64,000 nt of DNA, taken from NCBI GenBank assembly GCA_036620675.1, contig JAZHEE010000019.1; one strand, written 5' to 3'. Position numbers and translations under genes: made by a program. This DNA is from Jejubacter sp036620675 (GTDB lineage: Bacteria > Pseudomonadota > Gammaproteobacteria > Enterobacterales > Enterobacteriaceae). This document shows, piece by piece, positions 1 through 7,622 of this stretch (its first letter is position 1; each line of letters starts with the position of its first letter). The notes beneath the pieces are model-generated. The model was not told the origin of the DNA, ran no database searches, and saw only the letters and a program-made list of their open reading frames with translations.

Positions 1-78
1 TCTGCTTCTGCTTCTGCTTCTGCTTCTGCTTCTGCTTCTGCTTCTGCTTCTGCTTCTGCTTCTGCTTCTGCTTCTGCA
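1..78. repeat. In-frame hexanucleotide tandem repeat (TCTGCT)13 inside ftsY
   Basis: Twelve perfect and one near-perfect (TCTGCA) copies of TCTGCT, running off the left edge of the window. On the minus strand each unit reads Ala-Glu (GCA/GAA), extending the acidic A domain of FtsY. Because the unit is six bases, copy-number change would lengthen or shorten the protein without a frameshift. Confidence 0.95.
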
Positions 79-650
79 CGATCCTCGATCGGCGCTGCGG
101 ATTCCGCAACATCTTCCTGCGACTCCGGCGCAACGTCCGCGGCAGGTTTCTGCGCGTCCGCTTCGTCTTCCGCCAGCTGTCCCGGCGCGCCGGCATGCAG
201 TTCGGCGCGGGCGATATCCAGCTCTTCTTCTACGATACGTGACTGTTCGTCCTGCCAGACATCGGAGACAGGCTGGTTGTCGCTGATTTCAGGGGCCGAC
301 GCCTGTTCCGGCTCTTTGGCAACCGGCACTTCCGGCTGCGCCTCGCTTAATGGTTCACGGGGCTGCTCTTGCGGCGACTGCGGATGCGGTTTTTCACTTT
401 CCGCCAGCTGTTCGTTGATATCGACCAGCGAACGGGCGAAATTTTCAGATTCTTCCTCAGAATGAGGTGACTGCTTTTCAGGGCTCGCCGGTTCAGCATC
501 GACGGAAGCAGGCATCTCTTCGCGCTGCGCCAGCCCTGTACCGTCAGCGGCCTCTTCCTGAGGTTGCTGTTCGGCTTCAGTTTCCTTTGCCTGCTCCTTC
601 TGGCCGAATCCCAGCCAGGAAAAAAAGCCCCTTTTTTTCTCTTTTGCCAT
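1..650 (-). CDS. ftsY: Signal recognition particle receptor FtsY, N-terminal part (3' end off window)
   Basis: FtsY is the membrane-associated SRP receptor GTPase that docks ribosome-SRP complexes at the inner membrane. Only about the first 216 codons are inside the window. The start ATG (complement of 648-650) opens with MAKEKKRGFFSWLGFGQKEQ, nearly identical to the E. coli amphipathic N-terminus. Everything visible belongs to the acidic, poorly conserved A domain: Glu/Ala/Pro/Gln-rich, ending in an uninterrupted Ala-Glu dipeptide run encoded by the hexanucleotide repeat at 1-78. The NG GTPase domain lies beyond the left edge. An ATG four codons upstream (660) is possible but the E. coli start is the natural choice. 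It is divergent from rsmD; ftsE and ftsX would be expected downstream. Confidence 0.95.
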   Translation of the reverse strand, partial: MAKEKKRGFFSWLGFGQKEQAKETEAEQQPQEEAADGTGLAQREEMPASVDAEPASPEKQSPHSEEESENFARSLVDINEQLAESEKPHPQSPQEQPREPLSEAQPEVPVAKEPEQASAPEISDNQPVSDVWQDEQSRIVEEELDIARAELHAGAPGQLAEDEADAQKPAADVAPESQEDVAESAAPIEDRAEAEAEAEAEAEAEAEAEAEAEAEA

Positions 651-843
651 TGGCGACCATGCTCCTCGCTGTTGATTCATGGCGCAGCCCCGTCTTCTGC
701 GCGGACGGGAGCGTGATTATGAAATAAATTGAATGCGTTAGTTTAACACTTTCCCGGGCTGGCAGCACTCCGGGTGATTATGGTTTCCCCTCTCCTCAGA
801 GACCGCTAAAATAGCCGGCCAGAATCGTATTTTAGTGAGAGTT

Positions 844-1431
844 ATGAAAAGACCCCATAGCGCAGGCGGCGGCCAGATCCGAATTATCGGCGGTCAGTGG
901 CGCAGCCGAAAACTCCCGGTGCCGGACAGCCCGGGACTGCGCCCCACCACCGACCGGGTGCGGGAAACGCTGTTTAACTGGCTGGCCCCCTGGATGACCC
1001 AGGCGCGCTGCCTGGACTGTTTCGCCGGTAGCGGCGCGCTGGGGCTGGAGGCACTCTCCCGCTATGCTGCCAGCGCTACGCTACTGGAAAAAGATCGCGT
1101 CGTGGCCCAGCAGTTGCGCAAAAACCTGGAAACCCTCAAAGCGCCCCAGGGCGAGGTGGTCAACGCAGATACCCTGAGCTTCCTCGCCCGCGCCGGTACG
1201 CCCCACGATATTGCGTTTGTCGATCCCCCCTTTCGCAAGGGTCTGCTAAATGAAACTCTTCATCTGCTGGAACACAACGGCTGGCTGGCCGACGAAGCGC
1301 TAATCTATGTGGAAAGCGAAGTGGAAAGCGGCCCCCCACAGGTGCCTCACAGCTGGTCATTGCACCGGGAAAAGGTCGCAGGCCAGGTGGCCTGGCGCCT
1401 CTATCATCGCGAAGTCACTACTGGAGAATAA
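844..1431 (+). CDS. rsmD: 16S rRNA (guanine966-N2)-methyltransferase RsmD
   Basis: RsmD methylates N2 of G966 of 16S rRNA using S-adenosylmethionine. The 195-residue product matches the E. coli protein closely (QIRIIGGQW near the N-terminus, PGLRPTTDRVRETLFNWL, DCFAGSGALGLEALSRYA as the SAM-binding motif, and FVDPPF as the catalytic DPPF/NPPY-type motif). I chose the ATG at 844, preceded by GTGAGAG, because it reproduces the E. coli N-terminus (MKxPxxxGxGQIRI); a GTG at 835 in the same frame is the only alternative. It is divergent from ftsY and followed three bases later by yhhL, so the two are probably co-transcribed. Confidence 0.96.
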   Translation: MKRPHSAGGGQIRIIGGQWRSRKLPVPDSPGLRPTTDRVRETLFNWLAPWMTQARCLDCFAGSGALGLEALSRYAASATLLEKDRVVAQQLRKNLETLKAPQGEVVNADTLSFLARAGTPHDIAFVDPPFRKGLLNETLHLLEHNGWLADEALIYVESEVESGPPQVPHSWSLHREKVAGQVAWRLYHREVTTGE

Positions 1432-1434
1432 AAA

Positions 1435-1719
1435 ATGTTAATTAATCTGGGGCGCCTGCTAATGCTCGGGGTATGGGGTTTTATGCTGTTTAACCTGCTG
1501 CATCCCTTTCCCCGTCCACTCAATATCTTTGTGAACGTGGCGATGATCTTCACCATCCTGATGCACGGCCTGCAACTGACCCTGCTGAAGGCCTCTCAGG
1601 CCGCCGATAAAAACGGTAAAGCCGATCAGCCGCTGGGAAGCGCCCAGCAGATCCGCATTTTCCTGTTTGGGGTTTTCGAACTACTGGCCTGGCAGAAAAA
1701 GCAGCAGCACAAGCGTTAA
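1435..1719 (+). CDS. yhhL: YhhL, DUF1145 inner-membrane protein
   Basis: A 94-residue hydrophobic protein of the DUF1145 family. Two membrane segments are visible (about residues 4-22 and 30-50), followed by a short polar stretch and a Lys/Gln/His-rich tail ending KKQQQHKR. The sequence LMLGVWGFMLFNL...PFPRPLN is the family hallmark and matches E. coli YhhL. Its function is unknown. It starts three bases after the rsmD stop and its stop codon overlaps the 3' end of the convergent yhhM. Confidence 0.9.
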   Translation: MLINLGRLLMLGVWGFMLFNLLHPFPRPLNIFVNVAMIFTILMHGLQLTLLKASQAADKNGKADQPLGSAQQIRIFLFGVFELLAWQKKQQHKR

Positions 1720-2072
1720 CGGGCGCTAAAGCCTTCAAAGCGCGTACCGCGGTACCGCAACGTCCCCGCCTGCCCGAGCGACATTTGCCGGTACTGCGCG
1801 GCGTTTACCTGAAAACGTAACGCTTCGCCTCCCGCCTGAGGGCGAAAAGTCACTTCATAGCGCAATTTATCTTCCGGCGGCGTCACCTGACGCTGTCGCG
1901 ATCGGCGCTCGTTCACGGGTGTCTGGTGCTTTTCTTCCACCACCACCTGATGCGTTTGTAACGGCGCCGCATCATTCAGCGCATTCTGACGGCGCTGATT
2001 CATATAGCGAAATGAAGCGAGCACCACAATTAATGCGATGATAATAATGAAGAAAATCGGCATTTTATTCAT
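1716..2072 (-). CDS. yhhM: YhhM, DUF2500 membrane-anchored protein
   Basis: A 118-residue protein with one N-terminal membrane anchor (MNKMPIFFIIIIALIVV) and a basic linker carrying ERRSRQRQ, followed by a small soluble domain (LRYEVTFRP...GTLRYRGTRF) of the DUF2500 family. Length and layout match E. coli YhhM (119 aa). No function is established. It is convergent with yhhL with a 4-base overlap of the stop codons, and divergent from yhhN. Confidence 0.9.
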   Translation of the reverse strand: MNKMPIFFIIIIALIVVLASFRYMNQRRQNALNDAAPLQTHQVVVEEKHQTPVNERRSRQRQVTPPEDKLRYEVTFRPQAGGEALRFQVNAAQYRQMSLGQAGTLRYRGTRFEGFSAR

Positions 2073-2211
2073 TTGACTGGCCCTGCTTTACCGGTAGATT
2101 TAACCATAGCCTGCACGAAGTGCACTTGTCATTCCCGCTCCACCGCACCAGACTGGAGGCAGGACTGTACGCCGTGAGCGTACCTAATCATAACGGATTC
2201 AGAGGCTTAAT

Positions 2212-2838
2212 ATGCTGTGGTCATTTATTGCTGTCTTCTTTTCCGGCTGGCTGTATGTGGACGCCACCTACCGCGGGCCCGCCTGGCAACGCTGGGTATT
2301 TAAGCCCATTACTCTGTTACTGCTGCTGATGCTGGCCTGGCAGGCACCGATGTTTAGCGCTATCGGCTATCTGGTCGTGGCGGGGCTGCTGGCGAGCATG
2401 ATGGGGGATGCGCTGACGATGCTACCCGGCCAGCGCATGCTCTACGCCATTGGCGCCTTCTTTCTTTCCCATCTGCTCTATACCATCTGGTTCGCCAGCA
2501 GCATGGCGTTAAGCTTTTTCTGGCCGATTCCGCTGGCACTGGTCATTATCGGCGCTCTGCTTATCGCCGCCATCTGGACACGGCTGGAAACCTTCCGCTG
2601 GCCGGTCTGTACCTTTATTGGCATGACGCTGGTGATGGTCTGGCTGGCGGCGGAGCAGTGGTTCCTGCGCCCCACCGCCACTGCTTTTTCCGGGTTTATC
2701 GGCGCCGCTCTGCTGTTGCTCGGCAATATTATCTGGCTGATTAGCCACTATCGCCGCAGCTTCCGCGCCGCCAACGCGGTGGGTGCCGCCTGCTACTTCG
2801 CCGGTCACTTTATGATCGTGCGCGCGCTCTATCTGTAA
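2212..2838 (+). CDS. yhhN: YhhN, TMEM86/YhhN-family membrane protein
   Basis: A 208-residue integral membrane protein with about eight hydrophobic segments. The GDALTMLP and HLLYTIWF stretches are typical of the YhhN family, whose animal relative TMEM86B is a lysoplasmalogenase; enzymatic activity of the bacterial protein is not established here. The ATG at 2212 follows an AGAGG-type ribosome site. In E. coli zntA follows yhhN; here the convergent neighbour is a TRAP transporter operon. Confidence 0.92.
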   Translation: MLWSFIAVFFSGWLYVDATYRGPAWQRWVFKPITLLLLLMLAWQAPMFSAIGYLVVAGLLASMMGDALTMLPGQRMLYAIGAFFLSHLLYTIWFASSMALSFFWPIPLALVIIGALLIAAIWTRLETFRWPVCTFIGMTLVMVWLAAEQWFLRPTATAFSGFIGAALLLLGNIIWLISHYRRSFRAANAVGAACYFAGHFMIVRALYL

Positions 2839-2845
2839 CCCATAC

Positions 2846-2862
2846 GGGCGGCCCGGCCGCCC
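2846..2862. terminator. GC-rich stem between yhhN and dctM
   Basis: GGGCGGC (2846-2852) and GCCGCCC (2856-2862) form a 7-bp stem with a 3-base loop between the convergent stops of yhhN and dctM. There is no U-run on either strand, so it is a weak candidate for a shared terminator. Confidence 0.4.
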
Positions 2863-2863
2863 G

Positions 2864-4150
2864 CTACATCATGCCCAACAGTCTCGGTAGCCAAAGCGAA
2901 ATAGCCGGAATCCAGGTTATCAGCGCCAGCACCGCCAGCAGCATGCCGTAAAACGGCAGCATACTGCGCACTACGGCTTCAATATTTTGCTTACTGACCG
3001 CGCTGGCGACGAACAGTACAGAGCCCACCGGCGGCGTAATCAGTCCAATCCCCAGATTGACCATCATAATCATGCCGAAGTGTACCGGATCGATGCCCAG
3101 CGCATTGGTCACCGGCAGCAGCACCGGCGTCAGAATCAGAATAATCGGCGCCATATCCATCAGGGTGCCGATCAGCAGTAGCAGGATATTGATATACATC
3201 AGAATGACGTATTTATTATCCGACAGCGAAGTGAAGAATTCGGTGATCCGCGTCGGGAGCTGCATCCAGGTCATTACCGCACCAAATCCCGCCGCAAAAC
3301 CTATCAGAATCATCACGATAGTTACCGTCTTCACCGTGCGGAACATCAGCTTCGGCAGCTCATTCCAGCGATAATCGCGATAGATAAACATGGTGACGAA
3401 AAAGGCCCACAGACAGGCTACCGCCGCCGATTCGGTGGCGGTAAAGATGCCGGAAAGAATGCCGCCGAGGATAATCACCACCGTCATCAGCCCCCACAGG
3501 GCATCCACGCTAATCTTCAGCGCCGCTTTCAGTGTGATGGGTTCGCCCTTCGGGTAGCCGCGGCGCCGGGCGAACAGCATACACATTAGCATCAGCGACC
3601 CGCCCATCAGCAGCCCGGGCAGCACGCCGGCGATGAACAGCGCGGCGACCGAAACGGTTCCTCCCGCCGCCAGCGAGTAGATCACCGAGTTATGGCTGGG
3701 CGGAATCAGGATCGCCTGTACCGATCCGCTGGCGGTCACCGCCGCGGCGTAGGCCCGTGGATACCCCTTCTTTTCCATTTCCGGAATCATCACGCTGCCC
3801 ACCGAGGCGGTATCGGCCACCGATGAGCCGGAAATGGCGCCGAAAAAGGTGGAGGCCATAATATTCACCAGCGACAACCCGCCACGGATAAAACCGACGA
3901 ACAAATAGGCGAAGTTCACCAGCCTTCGGGCGATGCCGCCTTCCGCCATAATGGCGCCCGCCAGAATGAAAAAGGGAATCGCCAGCAGGGTAAATTTATT
4001 CACCCCGCTGGTTATCTGAATCATCAGCGCCTCCAATGGCAGGCCTATCCACAACGCTCCCACCACCGCGCTCAACCCCACCGCAAAAGCGACGGGCATC
4101 CCCACGGCCAGTAGCACCGCCAGGGTCAGCAATAATACCAGTGCGTCCAT
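2864..4150 (-). CDS. TRAP transporter large permease subunit (DctM family)
   Basis: The 428-residue large membrane subunit of a tripartite ATP-independent periplasmic (TRAP) transporter, which couples solute uptake to the sodium or proton gradient. The product is hydrophobic throughout, with about a dozen membrane spans, and carries the DctM hallmarks: N-terminal MPVAFAVGLS, LLAIPFFILAG, STFFGAISGSSVADTASVG, and a C-terminal NLGIGLITPPVG. It is last in the dctP-dctQ-dctM operon, 13 bases after dctQ. The operon occupies the place of E. coli zntA, so it looks like lineage-specific replacement. The substrate is unknown but the SBP suggests a sugar acid or C4-dicarboxylate. Confidence 0.93.
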   Translation of the reverse strand: MDALVLLLTLAVLLAVGMPVAFAVGLSAVVGALWIGLPLEALMIQITSGVNKFTLLAIPFFILAGAIMAEGGIARRLVNFAYLFVGFIRGGLSLVNIMASTFFGAISGSSVADTASVGSVMIPEMEKKGYPRAYAAAVTASGSVQAILIPPSHNSVIYSLAAGGTVSVAALFIAGVLPGLLMGGSLMLMCMLFARRRGYPKGEPITLKAALKISVDALWGLMTVVIILGGILSGIFTATESAAVACLWAFFVTMFIYRDYRWNELPKLMFRTVKTVTIVMILIGFAAGFGAVMTWMQLPTRITEFFTSLSDNKYVILMYINILLLLIGTLMDMAPIILILTPVLLPVTNALGIDPVHFGMIMMVNLGIGLITPPVGSVLFVASAVSKQNIEAVVRSMLPFYGMLLAVLALITWIPAISLWLPRLLGMM

Positions 4151-4163
4151 CCGTTACCTCCGC

Positions 4164-4673
4164 CTATTCCGGGTTGCCAAGCATGACCAGCGGCCGCTGA
4201 GCCTGAGAGCCAAACAGGAGCCGCTCGATAACGAACAGAATCAGGATAGCCGAGCCGACCGGCAGCGGCAGATAGGTCTGCCCGGCTGTCAGCAGCGGGA
4301 ATTCCGCTACTGGCTGGAACCACAGCCCCTGGCACAGAAAAAAGCTGTACCACAGCATCAGCGCCGAAATCACCAGCATCAGCAGATCCACCAGGCGCGC
4401 CAGCAGACGCTGGCAGCCTTCCGGTACTCTGTCGGTCAGCATTTTGACGGCAATATGCCCGCCGGCGCGATAGCTAACCGCAGCGCCAATAAAGGTAAAA
4501 GTCACCATGCAGAGGATAGCCACTGGTTCCGGCCACGAAATACCGCGGTTCAGAACGTAGCGAAAGAAAATCCCCACCGGAATCACCACCGTCATCACCA
4601 GCAATGCGATGCCGGAAACCACCATTGCGGCCAGATACAGGCGATCCATCCACGTGATATAGAGACGGGCCAT
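4164..4673 (-). CDS. TRAP transporter small permease subunit (DctQ family)
   Basis: A 169-residue protein with four predicted membrane segments (about 12-35, 50-70, 90-112, 130-150), as expected for the DctQ subunit that joins the DctM channel subunit in the inner membrane. The motif FFRYVLNRGISWPEPVA near residue 32 is the DctQ signature (RYxxNxxxxWxEE/P). A separate, unfused DctQ and DctM arrangement is the classical DctPQM type. It lies 42 bases after dctP, separated from it by a strong hairpin, and 13 bases before dctM. Confidence 0.9.
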   Translation of the reverse strand: MARLYITWMDRLYLAAMVVSGIALLVMTVVIPVGIFFRYVLNRGISWPEPVAILCMVTFTFIGAAVSYRAGGHIAVKMLTDRVPEGCQRLLARLVDLLMLVISALMLWYSFFLCQGLWFQPVAEFPLLTAGQTYLPLPVGSAILILFVIERLLFGSQAQRPLVMLGNPE

Positions 4674-4689
4674 AGCGCCTCCCTGAAGG

Positions 4690-4709
4690 GGCCGGGCCAG
4701 TGCCCGGCC
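4690..4709 (-). promoter_or_regulatory. Intercistronic hairpin between dctP and dctQ
   Basis: GGCCGGGC (4690-4697) pairs with GCCCGGCC (4702-4709) around a 4-base loop: a perfect 8-bp GC stem just after the dctP stop. It lacks a U-run, so it is more likely a 3' stabiliser of the dctP message or a partial terminator than a full one; such elements commonly raise the binding-protein:permease ratio. Confidence 0.6.
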
Positions 4710-4714
4710 ATAGA

Positions 4715-5701
4715 TTAGTGAACGTCGGCGATCGCCTTCATCAACTCCGGATACGCCTTGCCGTATTTTTCGCGTACCGGCGCCGTCGCCTGTATAAACG
4801 GGGTTTTGTCGATCTTGTGGAACTGCACGCCGCCGGCCCTCATTTTTTCCAGCGCCTGCTGGTTATAGGCCTGCCACAGCTTGCGCTGTTCAAACTGCGC
4901 TTCTCGCGCCAGCTTCATGATTTTTTGCTGCTGATCGGCGCTAAGTTTGTCCCATTTTACCCGGGAATAGAGCAACATTTCCGGTACTATCATATGTTCA
5001 CTCAGGGTGTAGTGCTTCGCCACCGGCATATAGTTATGGGCCACATAGGTAGGAGGATTGTTTTCCGCCCCGTCGATAACCCCGGTCTGCAGGCCGCTGT
5101 ACACCTCACTGACCCCCATTGCCACCGCATTGGCGCCCATCGCCTTCAGAGAATCGATAGCCACCGGGCTGCCCTGCACCCGAATCTTCATACCTTTAAG
5201 ATCCTCTGCTTTAAGCACCGGCTTTTTGGTTATCAGATTACGGGTACCGGGATCCATCCAGCCCAGAAATACCAGCTTCGAGTTGGGATCCCGGGTCAGC
5301 ATGGCCCCCAGCTTTTTACCCACCGGGCCGTCGATCACCTTATGCATATGATCTTCATCGCGGAATACATAGGGCAGCGTAAAGACTTCCGTTGCGGGCA
5401 GAATGGCGGAAACTGGCGCCATAGAGACGCGAATCATATCAATCGCGCCCATCTGGGCCTGTTCGATGAGTTGCTTTTCATCACCCAGTACGCCATTGGG
5501 AAAGGTTTGAATTTCCAAATCACCGTTGGTCTCCTTTTTCAGCTTTTCTCCCATATGCTGAACGGCGACCACGTTGGGATAACCTTCGGGATGGACATCC
5601 GCCGCTTTAATCACTTGCGCCGCGGCGGTGGGCGCAAACAGCAGTGACGCGGTGCTCAGACAGAGACCGGCTAGCGCCGGCAGTATGCTTTTGTTGTTCA
5701 T
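4715..5701 (-). CDS. TRAP transporter periplasmic solute-binding protein (DctP family)
   Basis: A 328-residue exported binding protein. The signal peptide is clear (N-region MNNKS, hydrophobic core, Ala-Gln cleavage near residue 28). DctP-family features follow: NGVLGDEKQLIEQAQMGAIDM, GWMDPGTRNL, the KGMKIRVQGSP segment with the arginine that pairs with the solute carboxylate, and GVIDGAENN. The GAENN and RVQGSP context resembles the SBPs that bind uronates and other sugar acids, but dicarboxylates are not excluded. It is first in the operon, with a perfect 14-bp palindrome about 80 bases upstream that looks like a LacI-type operator. Confidence 0.92.
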   Translation of the reverse strand: MNNKSILPALAGLCLSTASLLFAPTAAAQVIKAADVHPEGYPNVVAVQHMGEKLKKETNGDLEIQTFPNGVLGDEKQLIEQAQMGAIDMIRVSMAPVSAILPATEVFTLPYVFRDEDHMHKVIDGPVGKKLGAMLTRDPNSKLVFLGWMDPGTRNLITKKPVLKAEDLKGMKIRVQGSPVAIDSLKAMGANAVAMGVSEVYSGLQTGVIDGAENNPPTYVAHNYMPVAKHYTLSEHMIVPEMLLYSRVKWDKLSADQQQKIMKLAREAQFEQRKLWQAYNQQALEKMRAGGVQFHKIDKTPFIQATAPVREKYGKAYPELMKAIADVH

Positions 5702-5782
5702 CGTGTCAGCTCCGGCAGGATATATTAGTTAAAATTTTGTTACATTGCCGTTTAAAACTAGACCAGAGCAAACAAAACGGGA

Positions 5783-5796
5783 GTGAAGCGCTTCAC
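5783..5796. promoter_or_regulatory. Perfect palindrome GTGAAGCGCTTCAC upstream of dctP
   Basis: A 14-bp perfect palindrome with a central CG, the layout typical of LacI/GalR-family operators. It sits about 82 bases upstream of the dctP start. No LacI-family gene adjoins the operon, so the regulator would act from elsewhere. Confidence 0.55.
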
Positions 5797-5849
5797 AAAA
5801 GCGCCAATTTTTAAAACAGGGGTTTAAAAAGTGGATGCCCCAAAATTCA

Positions 5850-5869
5850 GGACAGCGGCCTGGCTGTCC
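5850..5869 (-). terminator. Probable tusA terminator
   Basis: Stem GGACAGC/GCTGTCC (5850-5856 with 5863-5869), loop of six, followed on the minus strand by TGAATTTT. It lies just beyond the tusA stop codon. Confidence 0.6.
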
Positions 5870-5875
5870 GTGAAC

Positions 5876-6121
5876 TCAGTGGCTTTTACGCAGCAGGTAG
5901 CGGTATGGCAGATTTTCCGTCTGCTGTGCCAGCAGCTCATGCTCCATAAAGCGGCAAAAACCGGGGATATCCCGGGTAGTTGCCGGATCGTCGGCAATAA
6001 TCAACAGCGTTTCGCCGGTCTGCATGGTACGTACCGTTTTACGCACCATCATCACCGGCTCCGGGCAGCGCAGCCCCTGGGCGTCCAGGGTATGGTCCGC
6101 GCAATCGAAAGGATCGGACAT
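5876..6121 (-). CDS. tusA: Sulfurtransferase TusA (SirA/YhhP)
   Basis: TusA takes persulfide sulfur from IscS and passes it to TusBCD for 2-thiolation of tRNA wobble uridine; it also feeds molybdenum cofactor synthesis. The 81-residue protein contains the catalytic motif LDAQGLRCPEPVMMVRKTVR, with the conserved CPxP cysteine, then LLIIADDPATTRDIPGFC. The ATG at 6121 gives MSDPFDCADHTLDAQGL, matching E. coli TusA length and start; an ATG ten codons upstream (6151) would add an unconserved tail. It is divergent from yhhQ, as in E. coli. Confidence 0.96.
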   Translation of the reverse strand: MSDPFDCADHTLDAQGLRCPEPVMMVRKTVRTMQTGETLLIIADDPATTRDIPGFCRFMEHELLAQQTENLPYRYLLRKSH

Positions 6122-6319
6122 ACTCTTCTCATCAGCATCTGAAAATCGCATTAGTGTACGCCAGGTAATTCATCGTGCAAGCAAGGTGAACGATTGCGTG
6201 AAAATCAGCCATTGCAATAGCGTGCTAAAGCAGTATGATCCGGCGTTTTCAGCGCGGCGGGCCTTACTGTCCTGCCGCAACTGGGTTCCCTCACCCCATT
6301 TATCAAAAAGGTCGTTGAC

Positions 6320-6985
6320 ATGATGGCATTTACGCTGCGTCGGCATCGTCGGGCGCTAACTGGACTTTCGCTGTTTCACCTGCTGGTGATTATCTCCAGT
6401 AACTATCTGGTACAGCTCCCGGTCAATATTCTGGGGTTCCACACCACCTGGGGCGCGTTCAGCTTTCCGTTTATCTTTCTCGCCACCGATCTGACGGTGC
6501 GAATCTTCGGCGCGCCGCTGGCGCGACGTATTATCTTCGCAGTGATGATCCCGGCGCTGTTCCTTTCGTGGCTTATCTCATCGCTGTTCTATATGGGAAG
6601 CTGGCAGGGACTGGCGGCGCTCGGCGTGCCGAACATCTTTGTGTTGCGTATCGCCTGCGCCAGCTTTATGGCCTATGTGCTGGGGCAGATTCTGGACGTA
6701 CACGTCTTTAACCGACTGCGCCAGAATCGCCGCTGGTGGCTGGCTCCCACCGCCTCGACCTTTTTCGGCAACTTCAGTGATACCCTGGCCTTCTTCTTTA
6801 TTGCTTTCTGGCGCAGCCCCGACCCCTTTATGGCGCAGCACTGGGTGGAGATCGCAACGGTCGATTACGGCTTTAAGGTGCTTATCAGTATTATCTTCTT
6901 CCTGCCGGCCTACGGCGTGTTGTTGAATATGTTGCTGAAACGGTGGGCAAAGGGGCACACCCCTTCAGCGCCACAGCCGCTCTGA
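6320..6985 (+). CDS. yhhQ: YhhQ, 7-cyano-7-deazaguanine (preQ0) uptake transporter
   Basis: A VUT/ECF-type membrane protein of 221 residues with about six membrane spans; the E. coli homologue imports preQ0/preQ1 for queuosine salvage. LFHLLVIISSNYLVQLPVNI, HTTWGAFSFPFIFLATDLTVR and FGNFSDTLAFFFIAFWRSPD are all conserved with E. coli. The start is one of two adjacent ATG codons (6320 or 6323). The gene keeps its E. coli context between tusA and dcrB. No preQ1 riboswitch was recognised upstream. Confidence 0.94.
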   Translation: MMAFTLRRHRRALTGLSLFHLLVIISSNYLVQLPVNILGFHTTWGAFSFPFIFLATDLTVRIFGAPLARRIIFAVMIPALFLSWLISSLFYMGSWQGLAALGVPNIFVLRIACASFMAYVLGQILDVHVFNRLRQNRRWWLAPTASTFFGNFSDTLAFFFIAFWRSPDPFMAQHWVEIATVDYGFKVLISIIFFLPAYGVLLNMLLKRWAKGHTPSAPQPL

Positions 6986-7057
6986 CAGTTCGCATCTTGT
7001 GTTAAGATGCAGGGAGAGGCACCGCCTTAGTGCTAAATAACCTGTAAGGAAGAATCA

Positions 7058-7618
7058 ATGCGCAACCTGGTAAAATATGTCGGTATTGGCCTGCTGGTGT
7101 TTGGGTTAGCGGCCTGCGATAACAGTGACAGCCAAGCCCCTGCCCAGGGCGGCGATGCGGCCCAGAGCAGCGAAAGCGGCCAGACGGTTTCCCTGCTGGA
7201 CGGCAAACTGACCTTCTCGCTGCCGGCGGATATGTCCGACCAGAGCGGCAAGGTCGGCACCCAGAGCAACAATATGCACGTCTATTCCGATCCAACCGGT
7301 CAGAAAGCCGTGATCGTCATTGTAGGCGACACCACCAACGAGTCGCTGGAGGTTCTGGCGAAGCGTCTGGAAGAGCAGCAGCGTAATCGCGATCCTCAGC
7401 TCCAGGTTGTTTCCAACAAAGCGCTGGAAGTAAACGGCCAGACCCTTCAGCAACTGGACAGCATCGTCTCCGCCCGCGGCCAGAGCGCCTGGTCTACGGT
7501 GCTGCTGGGCAAGGTCGATAATAAACTGCTGACCATGCAAATCACCCTGCCTGCCGACGATCAGCAAAAAGCCCAGAGCGAGGCGAGCGACATCGTTAAG
7601 ACTCTCAAAATTCAGTAA
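7058..7618 (+). CDS. dcrB: DcrB lipoprotein
   Basis: DcrB is a periplasmic-facing lipoprotein first described as needed for phage C1 (and C6) infection and connected to envelope and lipoprotein maturation. The 186-residue product begins MRNLVKYVGIGLL and has a lipobox LAAC at about residues 17-20, predicting Cys20 lipidation. An Asp- and Ser-rich linker follows, then the conserved domain (LLDGKLTFSLPADMSDQSGK, NNMHVYSDPTGQKAVIVI, LLTMQITLPADDQQKAQ). The SD TAAGGAAG precedes the ATG. Downstream lies the yhhS scar. Confidence 0.95.
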   Translation: MRNLVKYVGIGLLVFGLAACDNSDSQAPAQGGDAAQSSESGQTVSLLDGKLTFSLPADMSDQSGKVGTQSNNMHVYSDPTGQKAVIVIVGDTTNESLEVLAKRLEEQQRNRDPQLQVVSNKALEVNGQTLQQLDSIVSARGQSAWSTVLLGKVDNKLLTMQITLPADDQQKAQSEASDIVKTLKIQ

Positions 7619-7622
7619 TCAG

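Noticed and set aside
1..78. Possible CRISPR-like or non-coding tandem repeat
   Set aside because: The unit is six bases without spacers and stays in frame within ftsY; it is a coding microsatellite.
4700..5647. Open frame of 315 codons on the plus strand
   Set aside because: Antisense to the TRAP binding protein gene; His/Arg-rich composition typical of shadow frames.
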